Source: Aporrectodea caliginosa
Taxonomy: Eukaryota; Annelida; Clitellata; Crassiclitellata; Lumbricidae
NCBI GenBank assembly: GCA_020284085.1
Contig: JACEVL010000498.1
Span: 883,501 to 947,500 of the forward strand
Direction: 5' to 3'
DNA: 64,000 nucleotides
In this document: piece after piece, positions 27,174 to 40,640 of the stretch
Layout of the letters: every line of letters starts with the position of its first letter
Numbering within the stretch: position 1 is the stretch's first letter
Position numbers and translations under genes: made by a program
Notes under the pieces: generated by a model
What the model was told of the DNA's origin: nothing
The model's input: the letters and a program-made list of their open reading frames with translations, nothing else
Database searches by the model: none

Positions 27174-29335
27174 TGAAATACTGTTCAGTCTTTTCTAGCG
27201 CAACTATCTGTACACGCTTACTCTTGATGAAGCCTTCCTGGTCCTGGTAGCCTCCTACTGAGAAATTGTCAACTGCATCCACAGAGTGCTTCAAAGAGAC
27301 GTTATTAAAATTAGAAAAACACGCCAATTATTACAATCATATAAATGCGACAAATAAACACATAAAAATGAACGCAAACTGTCTTTAAATTACAATTAAA
27401 TCTCTTTTTCGACTAAACGTACCTAACTCAAAACCGGAAATACGCACCTCAAAAAGTACCACAAATTATATAACGCCATAATTTATTCTCATTTCTAAAA
27501 CAATCACCTAAAACACTCCGAATTTATCCAACGCCTTGAATTGTTGAAAATTGCTTATTTTTTAGTTGATCAATCAAAGTGTCAGTGTCAGATTGTGTCT
27601 GATTCGGTTGAGAGTTCTGCAGCAGAACTCTCAAGTCTATAATTACGCTTAGGCCCTTAATCCTAAATAGACGATTAGCATAGGCTTCTCTTCTATCCAG
27701 GCCATCGAGTGACGAGAAGACAATAAGAAGATGAAGCGTTTGATTCCTCAAACAGAAGTGGTGTTTTGTTCGAATAAAAATTCAAACATAGCCTAACGTA
27801 TGTAGGCCTACAGTGCATGAAAACGAAAGAGAACTGTACTGAAAGAAATCTTAAACTACATATCAGACTATTTCGCGGCTTACATTTTAAGGATTTTAAC
27901 CGTCCTAAATCATGCTAGAAATGTGTTAAAAATTACTAAAATTATGATCCCTAATGTTGGCCTATAACTGTCTAGCCTACTTAATAATTGTAGACTAGAC
28001 TTTACCCTACTATTAGATTTTTTGTTCATCACAGTCTTACTGTAGGCTACGTGTCTAGGCCTACGCTGCATAAGTTTTAAAATTAGACAATTACATTCTG
28101 ATTTCAAAATTAAGATGCAAAACAGCAAAACACCATGTAGCTATCTTTAACCTTAGCTCTACGGTAGATTAAAATACGGCGCTAAAGAATTATATATTAA
28201 TTTAAAGGGAGCGCAACTTCCGTCGTCTGTTATTCGTAGATTTCATAGCAAATATTTTGATATTTCTTTACTTTTTATTGCTTAAAATTGTTGTCTTTGT
28301 ACACTGTATACACTTTTAATGATCAGTTATTAAATTGCAAACTATTCGTGTAATTAGGCCAGCCAGTAGGCCTATCGTTCCAGTCGGCCTACTGGTTGGA
28401 TTAAGTCCACAGTAAGTACGGTTCTCGTGAATCAGGTTTCATAATTCCTATTATCGAAGTTGGATTAACCAGTTAGAAAACTATTAGGACCTACTGATTG
28501 GGAATTTGGGATGGCTTTTGTAAGAGCAGCTTTTATTTAATGCTTTCATTTAACCTTTACCACAAACTGCAATGCTTTTGTTCATTTGCTTGGCAGAACC
28601 CAGTAGGGCCTACTTAACTTTAGTACTGAACCCTTCACTTTACAGCTACAGAGAGTGTTAAAATGTGCTGTAGCAAAAATGCATTCTTGCAGGCATCATA
28701 TATTATTACATATATTCTCACATAGCATAAAACATGTCGTTAGAAAACAATGAAATCCTTTTTTAAATATTAAATGAATTGTCTAGTATGTTCACAATTC
28801 CATCCACTCTGTCACCTTCCAGTTTCTTTTGACCTAAACACAACCCACCGTAATCGCGCCTCTGTCTTCTCACTCTGGTATTCTGATGACTGGATTTTGT
28901 TCTTCGTGTGGTACAAACCTTCTGACTTGATGCAGTGCTCTTGAATAAGCTGGTGCTCTACGCTTAGTTTCTAAATAGTGTGAAGACATTTCAGAGCTTA
29001 CGATTACAATTAGCCTAATATATAACTATGATGTACACTGAGAAAAATGGGTAGTCATGTTGAAGAACTGCACTGGTAATTATCATATACAACCAGGTAA
29101 AGGCTACTTGGCAATGGACCTCCCCTGGATTCTGACCTGGCACCAATATGAACCAAACAACCTGGTTCTTGGGGACTTGATTTGATACAGTGCCATTGTA
29201 TAAGCTGGTGGTCTCCCTGACACAGCTTTTTTGTGGCACTGAGAAATTTTACATTTTACATTACATTAATTTTAATGTTAAATTGTTTAACGGGTCTTTC
29301 TGTAGGTTGGATGATCAAGTGGACAGTTTGGAGCC
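27174..29335. other. Region between the SR and REJ genes
   Basis: Should hold the promoter and 5' UTR exon of the SR gene (minus) and the upstream region of the REJ gene (plus), whose starts lie head to head. No coding exon is supported. A family C SINE is at about 28920-29010. AGGCCT words are frequent to about 28600 and then become rare. Confidence 0.45.
28918..29010 (+). mobile_element. SINE family C copy
   Basis: CTTCTGACTTGATGCAGTGC with AATAAGCTGGTGCTCTACGC and a TTACGATTACA tail. Confidence 0.55.
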
Positions 29336-30282
29336 ATGTCGAAAATCAGTTTTGCTTTCGGTCCAATGATTGGCATTCCTGTTGCTCTGATCTTTCTTCT
29401 TCTGATTTGCAAAGAAGTTCAGTTCCAATATGTAAAAAGTGAGTTTCATCTTGAAAGTAATCTGGGTCCTTCTTTATGCTATTGTCTTTTTCAGTACTTA
29501 GCCCTTTAATGACTATAGTGTATATAGTAAAAGTGACTGGTAAATCTTGTCATTAAAGTGTTAAAGAAACAATTAGCTGGTATCTTGTAGGCCTACATTG
29601 GGATAATAGTGCTATAGAAGCCATTAGATTAGATTAAATTAGATTGGATTAGATTAGAGTTGATTAAATTAAACTAGATTTTATTAGATTAGATTAGATT
29701 AGATTAGCTTGATTGATTCAGTTCGATTCGATTCGATATGCCAGTCAGCTGTTGAGTCGAAACTTTTAAGTTCGGGATGTTACAGCTCGGTGTTTGTTTC
29801 ATTGGATTTTAGTTGCTGAGGATCAGTACGTAGGTTGTTTCCATGACAACGAGTTTTGTCCAATGATCGACAAGAACTGTCGCATCCTAAACGGATACGT
29901 GACGCGGCTGGAGAATGCCCCGCAGGACCTCGTCCAGTGCGCTTTCATTTGCCGAGAACACAACTTTCTGTTTTTTGGAAAGACGGTAAAACTGGAAAAC
30001 ACGGTTGTAATTATATTGCGTGGTTATTGTAATGGTGAAATTTACTCGGTTTATCTTCGATGGCCTTACTACAGAAATGTTATGGAGCAGCAGAAATTGT
30101 AAAGCCATCTTTGGGAGTCACATGTATATGAAGAGCCCGGTTTTAATGAAGTCACTTCTCATTATGAGTTAATATCTATAGGTGAATAAAGTTTGGGACC
30201 ATGTCCCCAACTGTTATTTTTTTTTTATATTGTTATATTATTATTACTGTAATTATTATTTATATTATTATTATCATTGTTA

Positions 30283-30319
<37 letters not shown>

Positions 30320-30771
30320 CTATTATTATTATTATTATTATTATTAATATAAGTGAAGGTAAGTAAGTCCTTAAGTATATTCTTTAATATGCATTAGCCC
30401 CTTGAGTGCCACTATCTAACGACCAAGCATCAGTCGATGGCACTGGGCAATTGTGAGTGAAGGACTTTGCCCTATAGTTCCTTACGCAGTGTCCATCTAA
30501 GTGGAGAGTTGAACCGACTTCTCTTGCCTTGTTGCAATCTATTGTAATTGTTACCTTACTTTCTGTTGCATTGTTGCAATCTATTTTGTTTTTTACCTTC
30601 TGTGCTGTTGTGCATTGTAGTTCAATGGCTATTGTTTGTGTGGCAAAGACCCAGAGGTGACTTCGTTGGCTCATGATGTAGAGTGCAGTCAGAGATGTGT
30701 GGACGATCCTTTTCACAATTCCCTTCAATTCAGTTGCGGTGGAAAGGAATTCTTTGTCAGTGTCTACTTGG
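29336..30771 (+). CDS. REJ gene exons 1-3: signal peptide and WSC domain
   Basis: Exon 1 opens MSKISFAFGPMIGIPVALIF then LLLIC, a clear signal peptide, and ends in phase 1 at AAAAA|GTGAGT. An overlapping short upstream frame starts at an ATG at 29311. Exon 2 (29813-29985) begins AEDQYVGCFHD and ends FICREHNFLFFGKT; exon 3 (30621-30771) reads FNGYCLCGKDPE and CSQRCVDDP, then CGGKEFFVSVYL. Together they give the WSC pattern (YVGCF, C-x-C-G, CGG...SVY), a putative carbohydrate-binding fold also found near the N-terminus of polycystin-1. Confidence 0.85.
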
Positions 30772-33700
30772 GTAAAAATCGTTTAATTCTCTTCCCTTCT
30801 TGTGAATGAGCAAAAAATTTAACAAGTTTAGTATTATTGTTTTAGTTTTTGCATATTTTTATGCTGAATGTTCTTTTTGTTGAACCGCTTTTGATTGGGT
30901 AAGTTATATTTTTCACTGGTTGAACGTGTTGACGTCAGCTTTGATGAAATGCTTTTGTTAAGGTAAGTTAGATTGAACTGCTTTATTTTATGTTGATGAA
31001 CTGCTTTTGTTAATGTAAGTCAGGCTGAACTGCTTTATTTTGCATTGAAGTCATTTTTGATGAACTGCTGTTGCTTGTTTTATTTCTTTTTGAATTTCTT
31101 TTCTGACCTACTTACGTTAATTTCCATTTTTCTCTGACATGTGCTTTTTACGAGTATGCCTTTCAACGTCGGTTCATTTTTCCTTCAGTTTGTCCCAGCG
31201 GTGCTTATGGCATCACCTGTGAGAAGTCGTGCCACTGTGTGAATAATGGACCGTGTTCGCCCCTGTCTGGTGTGTGTGCTGGTAACGCCACTTGTGATGA
31301 TGGGTGGATTGCTGCAATCAATGACTCCACTTCTCAAGCGGTCTGTAATGTTCGCGGTGAGTTACGTCCAGTTTCAACAGCTTTGTTATTTTAGTCTTCA
31401 TAGTTGCATATGTATGTGTGTATGAATGCATTGTCATGCATGTATTTTTGTTTATACCGTTTTGTATGTATGTGTGTATGTATGTACTTGTGTAGGCATA
31501 TATGCGTATATATATGTATATATATTTATGCATGTATATATGTACATATGTGTGTATTTTTGAAAATATTTGTGTACGTATGTATATCTGTTTATTGTTG
31601 GGTTCATTATGGGCTCAAAGAGGAACAGATATCTTTACATGTATTTCTGCTATGCCAGAGATTCAAGTCCCAGACTTCTGAGTTGTTAGTCCAGCATGGT
31701 AACTGCTAAACTCATTTCACTCGTTTCTTTTTTAAAACTGTTGTCTCCGTAAACCTATCGTTGGCGGCCAAATCATCTACTATCTCGTTACTTTGAAGGC
31801 TATAGCAGAGATATGCTTGATATTCAGGTAAGCAGTACTAAGCACGCTTCGTATATGAGAATTTGTGTAATAGCGATTTGTTCCGTAAAGAGTTTCATGT
31901 GTTTTTTCTGTTTGTTTATGGTGCTACTTTTCTTATGCAAGACAGTTTGACACACTGATTTTGTAGACTGCAACGTCTTCAACGGGAATTGTTGGGAGGT
32001 TTGCCTGGAAAATACGACTGCTGAATCAATCAACTGTACATGTGACACCGGATTTCAGTTGAGCGAGAACAAGAATCGCTGTGAAGGTAACACTCAACCA
32101 CTCTACTATTGCTTGTTTACAGTTTGTTGTTTATGGGTTGTTTTCACTTTATCCTCTGAAAATTGATATATATTTACATACAAATACGACTGCTGAATCG
32201 ATCAACGGGTATGTTTGGTGACACCGGGGGTTCGGGTTCGAATCCACCTCGGGCCGCTGCGTAGGGACCCTGGGCAAGTCCTTCACTTACAATTGCTTAT
32301 GGCTTGTTTCGGTGTGAAACTCTGATTCATTGTATAAATAATTACATATGGATGCGCCTCTATAATAGAAATCTTGAAGGGGCGCTATTTCTAAAGCGCC
32401 ACTCGATACAGCCATACATACATACATACATATGGATGTGTATGTATACAGCATGTAAGTATAAATGTATATATATGTGTATCTCCTACCGAGTTACTGC
32501 ACTTAGTTGTGCTCCATCCTACTTGTCTGATCTTTGTCGACCTGTCTCTGACATCATAGCCCGTCAAACTCTTCGGGGGGGGGTTAGAGCTTCTATTAGA
32601 CAGCATTTTCGATTGTGGGGCACTCCCTCCCAGTAGACCAGTAGAATTGAGCTTGTTGCCTTGGTCAAAGATGCCTGTTTTTCATAAGTCCCTCAATCAC
32701 ACTTCTTTAGCTGTGACTGGGCTGGGAGCACCTCTGAATAGGTTTATGAAGAGGCACTATAGATATTCTCAGAATGAATGAATGAATATGTATGTACGTA
32801 TTTATGCATGTATGTGTGGATTTTATTCTGTAAAGTCTGTTGAGAAAATTTTATAAATAGGGTTAATGGTTGAGTTGTATTACTGGGTTAAATAGAGTCA
32901 ATGGTTGAGTTGTGGGAGTGGGTTTAAGCAACATGTGTTTCTTACGTTGTAGATGTTGATGAATGCCAACTGCTGAAAGACTGTGTGACTTGTAATAACT
33001 TCATCGGTGGCTTCGATTGTCAGTGTAGGCTGGGTTTCGCATTGACACCGAATGATGGTTGCAAAGGTACCTATTCATTTCCAGAATTTGTTTAAATATT
33101 CATTTATTAGTTCAAATGGACAAGTACACTGTAAGATTACAGGAAATAGTGGTAACAGATGATAACAAGTGTAACAGGAGTAGAATTTAACTGTATGACA
33201 GCCTGTAAGGGGCCCATCTGTCCGAATGCTCATTTTACGGTCACCCCTAGGGAGTTTAAGGCTGAGTTAACCCTATGGGGGCTAGAGGATATCGAACCAG
33301 CGTCCTTCTGAACTTCGTGCCAGCGTGGGTACTGTTCAACCATCTCCCCGCCCCTTTCATATACAATTTCATGCTATTGTCTGGTTCCATTGTCACTTGT
33401 TGATTGCACATATAATTTATGGCTTCCAGTACCATATAAGCATACCTTGCTTAACAATTTCATTACTTTACAATTGCATTACTTTACAACTGCATTACTT
33501 TACAACTGCATTACTTTACAGTTGCATTGCTTTACAACTGTAATACTTTACAATTGCATTATTTTACAGCTGCATTGCTTTACAACTGCAGTACTTTCAT
33601 TACTGTTGGTTCTGCATTGGCGGAGACCCTTTTAAAAGCTAACTATGAGCTAGCCATGGGTACGAAATGTTAGCGACATATATCCTTAGCATGGTGAGTG

Positions 33701-35436
33701 TGTGTGGATAGTTCTGTTCCCCTCTGCCTGGTCTTTCCGCTGGCAGTGTACAGCTGATGTATTCATTTTGCAACCAAGTTCACTGGGGTCACTAATGGAA
33801 AATAAATCTTGCAGTAGCAGGATTTCTGGCCGGGCAGAGGTTTAAACCCTATCCCTTCTCCTGTGTCCATAGCCTAAGCCCTGTGATTAGCTAGACTTAA
33901 ATTCAAGAGGAGGCAACTTCACCACCATTGGCAAAATCCTCCTCATTGGCGCCGCCACTGAAAGTTCCAGTAGATTTTTGGCCTGGCAGGGATTTTAAAC
34001 CGCCATCCCTTCTCCAGTGTCGATAGCCTAAGCACACGTAGTGACCACCACGAGACATGAAATAGAAATACTTGTCATTGTTTTGTTGTTTCAGACGTTG
34101 ACGAGTGTGCTGGTGAGAACTACTGCATCTCCGAATGTTTCAACAACATCGGCAGCTACACTTGTGTCTGTGACAGCGGACATGAGCTCAACGCCGAACA
34201 ATCACAGTGCTTTGGTTCGTCTAGCATGCTCCATCTAAACGACTAGCTGCTGGGTGTCGTAGTTGGGATCAGTTGCTCCGTGGGAAACTATTGTTAATAT
34301 CAGTACTATTATTAATTTTTTTACTTGAGGTAGAGATAATTCGTCAGTAAAAACAATTATGTTAGGAGTAAAAAAAATTATCTCTGAGAAATCAGGCCTC
34401 GTCCCTGGTTTCACAATCATCCGGTAACGTCGTTAACAACAAACATTCAGCAGTTTGCAAGATAACTAGAAATGTCTGAGGACTGAGGTGAGACGAAATG
34501 TCGAGCAGCAAAGACTTGTCCACATGATATATGATGTTGCAGTGCCTTTGTCACAGGCTTTGTGAGGTATCAATGACAGTGAAGTGTGTTTGTAAAATGT
34601 ATAAAATGCGTTATAAATTAAGTGGCTTCATACAAGACTTTCTTATTCCCTCGGGCTGTCACGCTGAATAGCTAGTTCTGTAAGAGGCGCTTTACAAATT
34701 CTCAGATACGATACGATACGTACATGCACCATGGCCAATGGATGTGGGTCCTGAGCAGTTGTGCTTGAAGGTATTGCCTAACTTCCTAAGGTACCTACAC
34801 AGTTACTGTATCAGAGGAGACTCTCTTTGCATGCATTCATGCTAGATACATTCACTTTACACTCGTTTACATCACACGCATTTACATCACATACATTTTC
34901 ATTGCATACGGTTGCCTTTCACTGCCATCGATTGAATTTGTAGAAGTGAACGAGTGTGAAAACCCTGATCTTCCCTGCCAGATATGCATCAACACGAGAG
35001 GGAGTTTCGACTGCTACTGTAATGACGGCTATACGCTAACCAATGAAAGCTCCTGTGACGGTGAGCAGTCACACCAGTCCTGATTCTTTATAGATCCATC
35101 ATAACAGTTTAAACATTTCTGAGTAACACCAATGCTTTCATAGGAACTTCAGTTTGACTTAAACGAGACAATAATAGTTGACTGTTAAAAATGCAATGTT
35201 AGATAATATTAGACAATAATTGTTTTGGGGGGCCCGATAGCGCATTGGATAACACACTGGCGTAGAGAGCGAGAGGTACCGAGTTCGAGTCCCGTAGGGC
35301 GGACGTGCTTTGTAGGCTGCTATTAGCGCCGTGTATTGCAGGCTGTCTGTTCTGTTAGTAGTTAAGATTGTTTCAATTGCATAACATGTAAATGTACAGC
35401 GCAGTGCGTTTGTCAGGCGCTTCAATAAAGAAAAGA

Positions 35437-35471
<35 letters not shown>

Positions 35472-38400
35472 TATGTTGCTTGTGTCATTTCGTTCTCAAT
35501 TTAAGACTCGCATTTCTTTCAAACTGCTTATCCACCATTGGCTGCCTCTTACGGACTGATCTTCTGGATATTGACCTGATTAGGGCTTGGTTTTAGTGAA
35601 CCATCGGTTGATGCCTTCTGCATTAGACAGCGGCGCAATAGAAGTTACAAAACATACGATGGCATAAACAGAGTGGAGACTTACATAAGATTTGTTCTTT
35701 TGTTATTTCTATTTATCTTATTATATCCTAGATATTGACGAATGTGCTGGCGTCAGCAACGATTCTTACAGGTGTGAAAACACTCCCGGCAGCTTCACTC
35801 TCAAATGCCCGCCAGGCTATGAGATGACAGAGAACACGAACTGTACAGGTTTTGTACTGGTGTTTATCCTCTGTTTTTCAACTCCTGTAGGAGTTACATT
35901 TCACCGACATTTCACCAACATTTCACCAACATCTCACCAGCATCTCATTAACATTTCGTCAACATTTCACCAACATCTCACCAGCATTTTACCAAACTTT
36001 CACCAAAATTTCACTAAAATTTCACCAAAAGGGGACAGGCCAGAGAATCTGAAGTTAGGCTACAGTGGGTAAAAAGCAAGTTTTAAGAAGGTCACTCCAA
36101 ATGACCTTTCTGTCCGTTTTTCTCTGATCTTTAACTGCCTTGCACTTAAATGCATGTAATGTGAATGTATGTAAAACGAATTAATGTGATGTAATGCATG
36201 TGATGTAAATGTGTGTAATGTGAATGTATGTAAAACTAATGAATATGATGTGAATGCATGTGATGTAAATGAGTGTAATCTAAACGCATGTAATGTAAAT
36301 GAATACAAAGTGAATGTATCTAATTATTGTGAAAAACATATGCATTCCACAGAGTTTCCAGTTTTTCTCCTCTTCGTAGTGCATTAGAGGAAAATTGACG
36401 GATTTTGCATTTCAACTTTTTGCAGATATTGATGAATGTAAACGCCTTGCACTCTGCGAGAATTGTGTGAATGTTCCTGGCAGCTTCAACTGTTCCTGTG
36501 AGGTCGGATTCAAGAAAACCCAGCCAAACAAAATCTGTGAAGGTGATACTTACATATTTTCCATCTATGATTTTAATAAGAATCGACGACATAAGACAAT
36601 CATTACTTATCGAAACAACTGTGCTAGATAAAGTCGTTCAACAAAAACTCCAATGGTTTGGACATGAATGGAGAGAATGAAAGAATCCCACACAATGCAC
36701 TACATGCAAGATTCGAAGGAAAAAGGAACAAAGCCAGACCAAGACTATGCTGGACAGACAATATAACTGACGACATAACGTCACTTGGACTAACGTTAAA
36801 GGAAGCAAAAGACTCGACAAATGACTGATGACGATGGAGATCATTTATTCGTACCCATCGCCGCCAAATGGCTGGCGTCAGGAACTGATGATGATGATGA
36901 TGTTACCTTGCATTCACCACTCAAGAACTTCTTCCGAATGATTGGCAATCGTGATTAATCTATAGCTAGGATTTAACGAAGATCAACACTCGTCTGTCTT
37001 GCTCTCGAGCAGCATTGTCTCAGCGTGGACTGATCTTCTGGATGTATTGACCTGATTACGGCTTGTATTATTGGCTTTGGTGCGCCATTGGTTGATGCCT
37101 TGTGCACTAGACACCGGCGCTATAGAAGTTACTTAACTAATTAATTAATTAATTAATTTTACAGATGAAAAGAAATGAAACTACAAATATATCTGATATA
37201 GCTTTACTTCTAAGAAGTGCACACACGGCCATATGAAAGTTTATCGATACAGTTACCGCCTCAGGGAAGATTCGAACCCACAACCTTCAAATTGCAAGTC
37301 GAGCTCTCTACCCAATTGGTTGATGTGCTCCAAACAGTTTTGACTGGGTTTATGTATGATGGGGGTGAATACGTGCCAGGGCAAGCTATAATTGTCCAGT
37401 GCCAAGCGTGAATCTAGCACCACCCCCAAAGATCAACATGCCTCGATTGCTACGGCCCAGCTGATACGTGCTACTGTGTTGGCTGTTTTTCAGATATTGA
37501 CGAGTGCTTGAACAACACAAAATGTCATAATTGTACTAACACTCCGGGAAGTTTCCTATGTACGTGCAGGCCTGGGTATATGGTCACCGCCACTGGTACA
37601 GCTTGCGAAGGTATGTCGTCGGTGGCTTTTTCTGTTACTCTACAATTTCTGTAACATTAGGTAAGGTAGTGTTGTCCTCTTCTGGCATGTAGCTGTAGTC
37701 AGTACGGTATAATGCAACTGTGGTTTCATGATGCACGGTCTGACCCAGTTAGCTACATTGTATTGTGTTGTATTGTATTGTATTTAAGCATTTGTAAAGC
37801 ACCTCTATAGTAGGGTTAACCGTTCATAAGCGCTTCCAGTGTGCAAGGCCCCGCGAAAAGAAGCAGGTTTTGAGAAGAGCGAAGGAAGAAGAGAGAGTGT
37901 TAGATAGAATTGTAGAGCAAACAGAAGGAGAAAGAGCATTCCAAAGAGAGGGACCAATAGCAGCAAAGAAGCGAGACTGAGCCATAGCAGTTCTACTACG
38001 GGGAACCAAGAGGTCAAGTCTATTGGAGGAACGAAGTTAGAGTGTAAGCGGCGTCTCATGCTGCTCTGTGTTAGAGAGCGTGCGGATCGCGGTTCGCTTC
38101 CCAGTGCTGGCTTATGCAGAAGATTTAAATCTCCGACTAGAACCGTCCATACACGGGGACCTTAAATGGCGTGGCGCACATTCAAAAGGGCAGCGATGGT
38201 GAAGGATCTTATCCGATCAATTCGTTGAAAAATGAGTAGGATCGAGGCCATTATGGTCTGTCTGTCCATACAAGGGGATCTTATATGGCATATGGCACCC
38301 ATTCAAACGGGCAGTACGAGGGGATACCGTCCTCCGGGAGCACATCTGAGTAGTAACCTTGAAGGGGTGCTATATAAATCTCTGTAATGAATGAATGAAT

Positions 38401-40356
38401 GACTAAATATAAATGCAGTTTTACATTGCATTACACTACTGTACATTGATTGTTTAAATCAGCACATTGCATTGATTGTTTAAATCAGCACATTGCATTG
38501 GTTGTTTAAATCAGCACATTGCATTGGTTGTTTAAATCAGCACATTGCATTGGTTGTTTGCACAGTGTGTCACCCAGTTAGTCTACAGATTCCTGGAATA
38601 GCGACGAAAGATCTTCCGGACGTCTATCCATCTACGAGGAATTTCATAATCGAGGCTATTCCGTCGTTTTCGTGCGCCATTGTTAGTTCGATGGCCGTTA
38701 GTTGGGTGGCAATGAAATTTAACGAAGCCAAGAGAACGCTGGGGAACGTTCAGCGCATTCCATCTCATTCTCGGATTGCCATCATGATGTCGGGCAACTA
38801 CATTCCAGGGATGTACAAGGTCATGGCAACTGTAAGTATGTACGGTTACACCCTGGAAACCGGACTTGGACCTCCTTTTGACTATGCTTTGACCACTCTG
38901 ACTTGACGCAGCGCTTGTGAATAAGCTGGTGCCCTGCGCTTCGCTTTCGAGTGGCGCTTTAGAAGTTTAGTGTTTATGATTACGATTGCTATTAGCTTTC
39001 TTGAAAGGCGGATCCTTGATTGGAAGTATGTTCTTGGTACGCGTCTTTGGACGGCGTTCATTGGTCCATTGAGGGAGGAGAGTGGATTCCCTATCATGGA
39101 GGGAAGAATGGAGGGAAAGAGAAGGAGAGGAAGACCTAGATGAATGCTGTTGGACTGGATTTTGGTGGATAGATGCAGACAACTGAAGGAGAGAGACCAG
39201 CATCGAGAGGAGTGGCGCCAAGGGTCTTTGGAACCTGACTAGGGGTTAATCTTCCATCATTCTTTAGGCGTTTAAACGTTTACAGGGATTGAACAACGTT
39301 CCAGAACTATACATGATCAGTCGGCCACCGATGCTGAAGTTGATGCCATCAGTTGATGCCTTATATATTAGACACCGGCACTATAGAAGCTACTAACTGA
39401 TAATAATTCTTAATTATATTAATTAATAATAGCTAATTAATTAATAAATAATTATCATTAAATATATGTTTAAGATTTACCCCGAACCATTATTGCAACT
39501 GGATGACATCTACTATGCTGATGTTGTTTGCGATTACAGTTCACGGTTCAACCAGATCACGACTTTGATGAGATTCCAACCGTTTCCAACTCCACCTGGA
39601 TTCGAATCGAAGCCTCTCCAGTCAATGGCACCGACTCCCGATTGTCTCGCCGAGCGTTGATGTCATCACCAAGGAGACAATCGACGTGTCTCGTCAACTG
39701 TGCGCCCATCATGAATCCTTCGTTTCATTTTATACTTGCGGCCGGGTGCGTCGACTGTCGGCACTTCTTCTTTCAATGGAGGTTGGTGAACGGCAGTCAC
39801 AGCGTTAGGTTTATATCGCCGTCCGACACGATGTATGGTCTTCATCGTGCTGTGCTGCACATCAAACCCGACGTCTTTAAGTTTGCCAAGCCGTTCGAGC
39901 AGTATACTATCGGCATAACTGGTGAGAACTTCTTTTCTTGTTATAGTGATGGTAGTAATGAAGAAGATGGTGGTGGTGGTGGTCGTGGTGGTGGTGGTGG
40001 TGGTGGTGGTAACGAAGATGGTGGTGGTGGTGGTGATGGTGATGGTGGTAATGAAGAAGATGGTGGTGGTGGTGGTGGTGGTGGTGGTGGTGGTGGTGGT
40101 GGTGGTGGTGGTGGTGGTGGGGGTTATGCTGATTGTGATATTAGTGGTGATGGTGATCGACTTCTCCGTCATTTCGACGGATTATTTCGTCTAGACGCAG
40201 AATTTTCTGAGTGACTTCGGAGATGTTGGAGTTATCCTGGTGCTAGATTTGCGTGCCGGAGATATTCGTCGGTTTTGCCAAGAATATTTTGAGTTTGAAG
40301 GCATTTTATTCGTAAGTCATCTTGTCGCCATGTGATTGATCAAACCCATCCTGATC

Positions 40357-40388
<32 letters not shown>

Positions 40389-40582
40389 TATGTCTGGAGA
40401 CAATAGAGAGACAACTTTTCTTTTTCAGCGCTTATCAATGACTATTCAGCGCTTCAACGCAGTTGCTTTTTCTAGCACTTTCCTAACCCACCAATCCATC
40501 TGTGAAGATTAGCCATTCCAGAACAACGCGCCCCCCTAATTTTTGCAATCCTGAGGGATCATATGTACCTCGGGGAAAAAAA

Positions 40583-40640
<58 letters not shown>

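Noticed and set aside
29233..29335. Earlier start for the REJ gene with a hydrophobic stretch (NFTFYITLILMLNCL)
   Set aside because: It has no ATG and is in a different frame from the exon that joins the WSC domain. The ATG at 29336 gives a signal peptide and the right phase.
39922..40214. Poly-Gly/Val frame joined to the REJ exon
   Set aside because: It lies after a good donor and is a GGT microsatellite, so it is read as intron.
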